NCBI GenBank assembly: GCA_003142595.1
Contig: PLMU01000003.1
Span: 132,501 to 196,500, forward strand
Length of the DNA stretch: 64,000 nt
Direction: 5' to 3'
DNA from: Phycisphaerales bacterium
GTDB taxonomy: Bacteria; Planctomycetota; Phycisphaerae; Sedimentisphaerales; UBA12454
This document shows positions 61,085 through 64,000 of the stretch, one piece after another; the first letter of the stretch is position 1, and each line of letters starts with the position of its first letter. A model generated the notes under the pieces. The model worked only from the letters and a program-made list of their open reading frames with translations. It searched no databases and was not told the DNA's origin. A program made the position numbers and the translations under genes.

Positions 61085-63943
61085 ATGGTCAAAAAAAATT
61101 CACAACAGATTGCCGATGAACTTTCGCGACTGATTTCGGGCGAATGTATGTCCGATATTTTTACACGCGTGGCGTTCAGCACGGACGGCAGCATTTATCA
61201 GATAGTTCCGCAGTGCGTCGTCGCGCCTAAAACTACAGATGATATCGCAGCAGTTATAAAATACGCAGGTGAAAATAATATACCCATCGTCGCGCGAGGG
61301 GCGGGAAGCGGACTTGGCGGCGAATCGCTGACGAGCGGAATTATGCTCGATACGACCCGTTTTATGAACAAAATTATCAGCACAAGCGCTGACGGCGGGA
61401 CGGTTTGCTGCCAGGTCGGAGTCGTGCTCGACGATGTAAATAAACATCTGGCGAAATTCGGCAAAAAAATCGGGCCTGACCCGTCGAGCGGAAACCGGGC
61501 CGTTGTCGGCGGTGTTGTCGCGAATAATTCAACAGGTATGCATTCGCTCAAATACGGATATATCGCTAATTTTGTCGAAAAGATAAAAGCCGTCCTGGCA
61601 GACGGAAGAATCATTGAGTTTATAAATGATGTCGGCAGTGGCGAGAAAAAAATCTCAAGAGATTGCTTCCAATTGCTCAACGAAAACGCCGAACTTATCG
61701 CAAAGGCCCAGCCTGAAACAAAAAGAAACCACAGCGGATACAACATAGCAGGCGTCGTGCATAGCGGCAGAATCGATATGGCAAAACTTCTGGCCGGCTC
61801 CGAGGGAACGCTGGCAGTTTTTTCGGAAGTTACGCTGCGAACGGTCGATATACCTAAAATTTCGGCGGTCATTCAGTTCGAATTCGATTCGCTGGATAAA
61901 ATGGCGCGGGCGGTGCCGATGATTGTCGATTGCGGCGCGGCGGCGTGCGAACTTATGGGCGAAGATTTAATCAAAATCGCAAGAGAGGCGTTCGAGCAAT
62001 ACCATGATATTCTCAATCCTAATTCTGTCGCGAGTCTGCTTGTCGAACAAACGGGCGAAAAGGTCGATGAAATAAAACAGAAAATTGAAAAAACTGTTTT
62101 GGCGGTAGGCGGGCTCTGCTTCGATAAAAAAATTGTCTTCGACCCGGCTATTCAGAAAAGACTTTTTAAATGCCGCAAAGACGCAGTTCCGCTGCTGAGC
62201 AGAAAAAAAGGATTGAAGCAGCCGATACCGTTTATCGAGGATGTTTCGGTCGATAATAAAAAACTGGCTGAATATACGGCGGGTCTGCAGAGAATCGGCG
62301 AAAAATATAAAGTCGATATGGTTTATTACGGGCATGCGGGCGACGGTGAAATGCATGTGCGGCCTTATTTGGATTTGTCCGACCCGGCGGATGTAAAAAA
62401 GATGACGGATATTGCCCATGAGGTTTTTTCGCTGGCACTGTCGCTGGGCGGGTCGCTTAGCGGAGAGCACGCGGACGGTTTGATTCACGCGGCGTTTATG
62501 GAAATGCATTTCGGCAAAGAATACTGCGATATCCTAAGGAAGCTTAAGCAAATATTCGACCCGAAAAATATTCTCAATCCCGGCAAAATTTTCAGCGACA
62601 ACGCAGATATAATGACGCAGAACCTGCGCGGCGAAAATAAAATTATCGATACAAGGATGAAGACGGAACTGAATTTCAGGCCTGATGAATTCAAATTCGA
62701 GATTATTCAATGCACAGGCTGCGGAGTGTGCCGAAGCGGCGAGCCGGCGCTGCGGATGTGCCCGATGTTTCGGGCGACAGGAAACGAACTGTATTCTTCG
62801 CGGGCAAAAGCAAATCTGCTCGCGGCATGGGCAAAGGGACTTTTAACAGAGCAGGACTTCGAATCGGAGAATTTCAAAGAAATTCTGGCGAGCTGTCTAA
62901 ACTGCAAATCCTGCGTGATTGATTGTCCATCGGGCGTGGATGTATCTAAAATGATAATGGAGGCGCGTGCGCAGCTTGCGAAAAGGGGGAAACTGAGCAG
63001 CACGGCTAAGGTTCTGGCGTCCAATCGATATATGAGCATTCTCGCGTCGGCGTTTACGCCGATTAGCAATATTTTTATGAGCAACGCAACAGTTAAACGG
63101 ATTATGCAAAGCCTGACGGGCATTGATAAACGCAGAGCGATGCCGAAGTTCGGCTTTTCGAGTTTTATTAAGAAAGCGAATAAATATCTGGCCGGCATGC
63201 CGAAATTAGAAAATCCAATTGATAAGGTTGCATATTTTACAGATACATTCGCAAATTATAACGACCATGAGCTTGGCTTTGCGGTCATAAAATTTTTGAG
63301 GCATAATAATATCGATGTGATAGTTCCAAAGCAAAGGCCTGCGCCGCTGCCGGCGGTTGTTTACGGCGATATAAAAACGAGCAAAAAAGATTTAGAGTAT
63401 AACGTCAAACATCTAAGCGAAGTGGTGAAAAAAGGCTATGCAATTATCTGTTCGGAGCCGAGCGCGGCGTTGTGCCTGAAAGAAGATTTGAGATTTTTCG
63501 TCGACAGCGCAGAGGCGAACATTGTTTCGAAAAATACATTCGAGCTTTTCGATTATCTAAAAAATCTTATGCAAACGGGTAAGATTGCCGCGGTCGCTGG
63601 CGGCGGCCTCGCAATGACAAAATATGTTCATCATACGCCCTGTCATCTTATCGCACTGGAGAGGAAACCGGCGTCGATAGATATTTTGAAACAACTTGCG
63701 GGAATTGAAGTTAAAGAACTTGACGGCGGATGCTGCGGAATGGCCGGGACATTCGGAATGCAGAAGAAAAATTACGAGCTTTCGACGCAAATAGGCAGGA
63801 AACTGGCCGAGCTAATAGAACAATCAAATGCGGATACTGTTCTAACGGAATGCTCAACCTGCAAAATGCAAATTGAACACCTGACAGGCAAAAAAACCGA
63901 GCACCCAATTATGGTTTTGGTTAAAGCTTACGGCCTGATATAA
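61085..63943 (+). CDS. FAD-binding and 4Fe-4S oxidoreductase (GlcD-GlpC fusion, YdiJ/D-LDH type)
   Basis: 952 residues. The N-terminal FAD_binding_4 domain has IVARGAGSGLGGESLTSG and GPDPSSGNRAVVGGVVANNSTGMHSLKYG, followed by an FAD-oxidase C domain (YGHAGDGEMHVRPYLDLS). Two 4Fe-4S sites begin at about residue 543 (CTGCGVCRSGEPALRMCP) and residue 604 (CLNCKSCVIDCPSG). Two cysteine-rich CCG modules follow, the last HTPCHLIALE...DGGCCGMAGTFG. D-lactate, D-2-hydroxyglutarate or glycolate are family substrates. Residues about 833-846 (GKIAAVAGGGLAMTK) lie in the repeat described at 63581-63621, just before HHTPCHL; I infer this is an insertion. Confidence 0.93.
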   Translation: MVKKNSQQIADELSRLISGECMSDIFTRVAFSTDGSIYQIVPQCVVAPKTTDDIAAVIKYAGENNIPIVARGAGSGLGGESLTSGIMLDTTRFMNKIISTSADGGTVCCQVGVVLDDVNKHLAKFGKKIGPDPSSGNRAVVGGVVANNSTGMHSLKYGYIANFVEKIKAVLADGRIIEFINDVGSGEKKISRDCFQLLNENAELIAKAQPETKRNHSGYNIAGVVHSGRIDMAKLLAGSEGTLAVFSEVTLRTVDIPKISAVIQFEFDSLDKMARAVPMIVDCGAAACELMGEDLIKIAREAFEQYHDILNPNSVASLLVEQTGEKVDEIKQKIEKTVLAVGGLCFDKKIVFDPAIQKRLFKCRKDAVPLLSRKKGLKQPIPFIEDVSVDNKKLAEYTAGLQRIGEKYKVDMVYYGHAGDGEMHVRPYLDLSDPADVKKMTDIAHEVFSLALSLGGSLSGEHADGLIHAAFMEMHFGKEYCDILRKLKQIFDPKNILNPGKIFSDNADIMTQNLRGENKIIDTRMKTELNFRPDEFKFEIIQCTGCGVCRSGEPALRMCPMFRATGNELYSSRAKANLLAAWAKGLLTEQDFESENFKEILASCLNCKSCVIDCPSGVDVSKMIMEARAQLAKRGKLSSTAKVLASNRYMSILASAFTPISNIFMSNATVKRIMQSLTGIDKRRAMPKFGFSSFIKKANKYLAGMPKLENPIDKVAYFTDTFANYNDHELGFAVIKFLRHNNIDVIVPKQRPAPLPAVVYGDIKTSKKDLEYNVKHLSEVVKKGYAIICSEPSAALCLKEDLRFFVDSAEANIVSKNTFELFDYLKNLMQTGKIAAVAGGGLAMTKYVHHTPCHLIALERKPASIDILKQLAGIEVKELDGGCCGMAGTFGMQKKNYELSTQIGRKLAELIEQSNADTVLTECSTCKMQIEHLTGKKTEHPIMVLVKAYGLI
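63581..63621. repeat. Repeat element inserted in frame in the oxidoreductase gene
   Basis: On the minus strand TTGTCATTGCGAGGCCGCC begins the element and GCGGCAATCTT ends it. The 16-base block 63604-63619 is identical to 59310-59325. It encodes about 14 residues between the C-terminal half and the last CCG motif. Confidence 0.6.
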
Positions 63944-63950
63944 TAATGAT

Positions 63951-64000
63951 ATGGCAGAGAATCTAAAAGAAGCCGTTCTGTATGAACCGCTTAAAGATGA
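63951..64000 (+). CDS. amrS: Probable AmmeMemoRadiSam radical-SAM enzyme, N-terminal fragment (runs off right edge)
   Basis: Only 16 codons are visible: MAENLKEAVLYEPLKD. The order 'KEA.LYE.L.D' is the typical start of the AmmeMemoRadiSam radical-SAM protein, in front of its CNLCxHxC cluster. The AMMECR1 partner is at 27445. The stop of the oxidoreductase is 7 bases upstream and there is no good SD, so the call rests on this short match. Confidence 0.5.
   Translation, partial: MAENLKEAVLYEPLKD

Overview
The window reads as one contiguous piece of a Gram-negative, probably anaerobic or facultative bacterial chromosome, most likely Planctomycetota and within that Phycisphaerae or a Sedimentisphaerales-like group. 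This placement is inferred from gene content: LptD, an Mla-type lipid transporter and Lol-type permeases imply an outer membrane, and there is a PEP-CTERM protein, a DUF2617 protein, a planctomycete-style HExxH lipoprotein, a PL10-type pectate lyase and a DUF4139 protein. Base composition looks even along the window. There is no phage, insertion sequence, CRISPR array, rRNA or tRNA that I can recognise.

Layout: 0-1.7 kb holds the 5' part of a homocysteine methyltransferase / methylenetetrahydrofolate reductase fusion (minus). 1.8-4.2 kb holds a small PH-like protein and accBC (plus). 4.2-10.3 kb is a trpEGDFBA operon (minus) that lacks trpC; it is preceded by a complete transcription attenuator: a strong promoter, a 17-residue leader peptide with three consecutive Trp codons, an antiterminator and a terminator. 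10.4-14.2 kb has ahcY, archease, rtcB and a small membrane protein (plus). 14.2-21.8 kb is a minus-strand run of a COG2231-type DNA glycosylase, hypFCDEAB and lysA. 21.8-24.4 kb has a CPBP protease, a DUF2617 protein and a metallo-beta-lactamase-fold hydrolase (plus).

24.4-30.8 kb (minus) carries DUF4139, two small membrane proteins, DedA, AMMECR1, an HExxH lipoprotein, rnpA, yidD, a minimal MerR protein and mlaD. 30.8-40.9 kb (minus) is a tight run of fba, an S41 protease, lysS, two Lol-type permeases, lolD, a class IV aminotransferase and a polyprenyl diphosphate synthase. lptD follows (minus). 44.3-50.1 kb (plus) has a small conserved-looking protein, a PEP-CTERM protein, ftsK, a zinc-ribbon/PH membrane protein and cimA. 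50.2-55.4 kb (minus) has dnaE, a Cys-rich membrane protein, ridA and an alkyltransferase. 55.5-57.3 kb (plus) has a pectate lyase and a pseudouridine synthase. 57.4-59.3 kb (minus) has a CarH-like cobalamin-domain protein and an unknown gene. 59.4-64 kb (plus) has mlaE, mlaF, a FAD/Fe-S oxidoreductase and the start of what looks like the AmmeMemoRadiSam radical-SAM gene.

The items most worth a second look are the trp attenuator (unexpected outside the groups where trp attenuation was worked out, with a leader peptide whose start lies almost at the transcription start), the CarH-like protein in which the cap motif W-x9-EH is kept but the cobalamin-ligating His is Ser, a 14-cysteine membrane protein, and a family of small dispersed repeats, one of which appears to be inserted in frame inside the FAD/Fe-S oxidoreductase gene.
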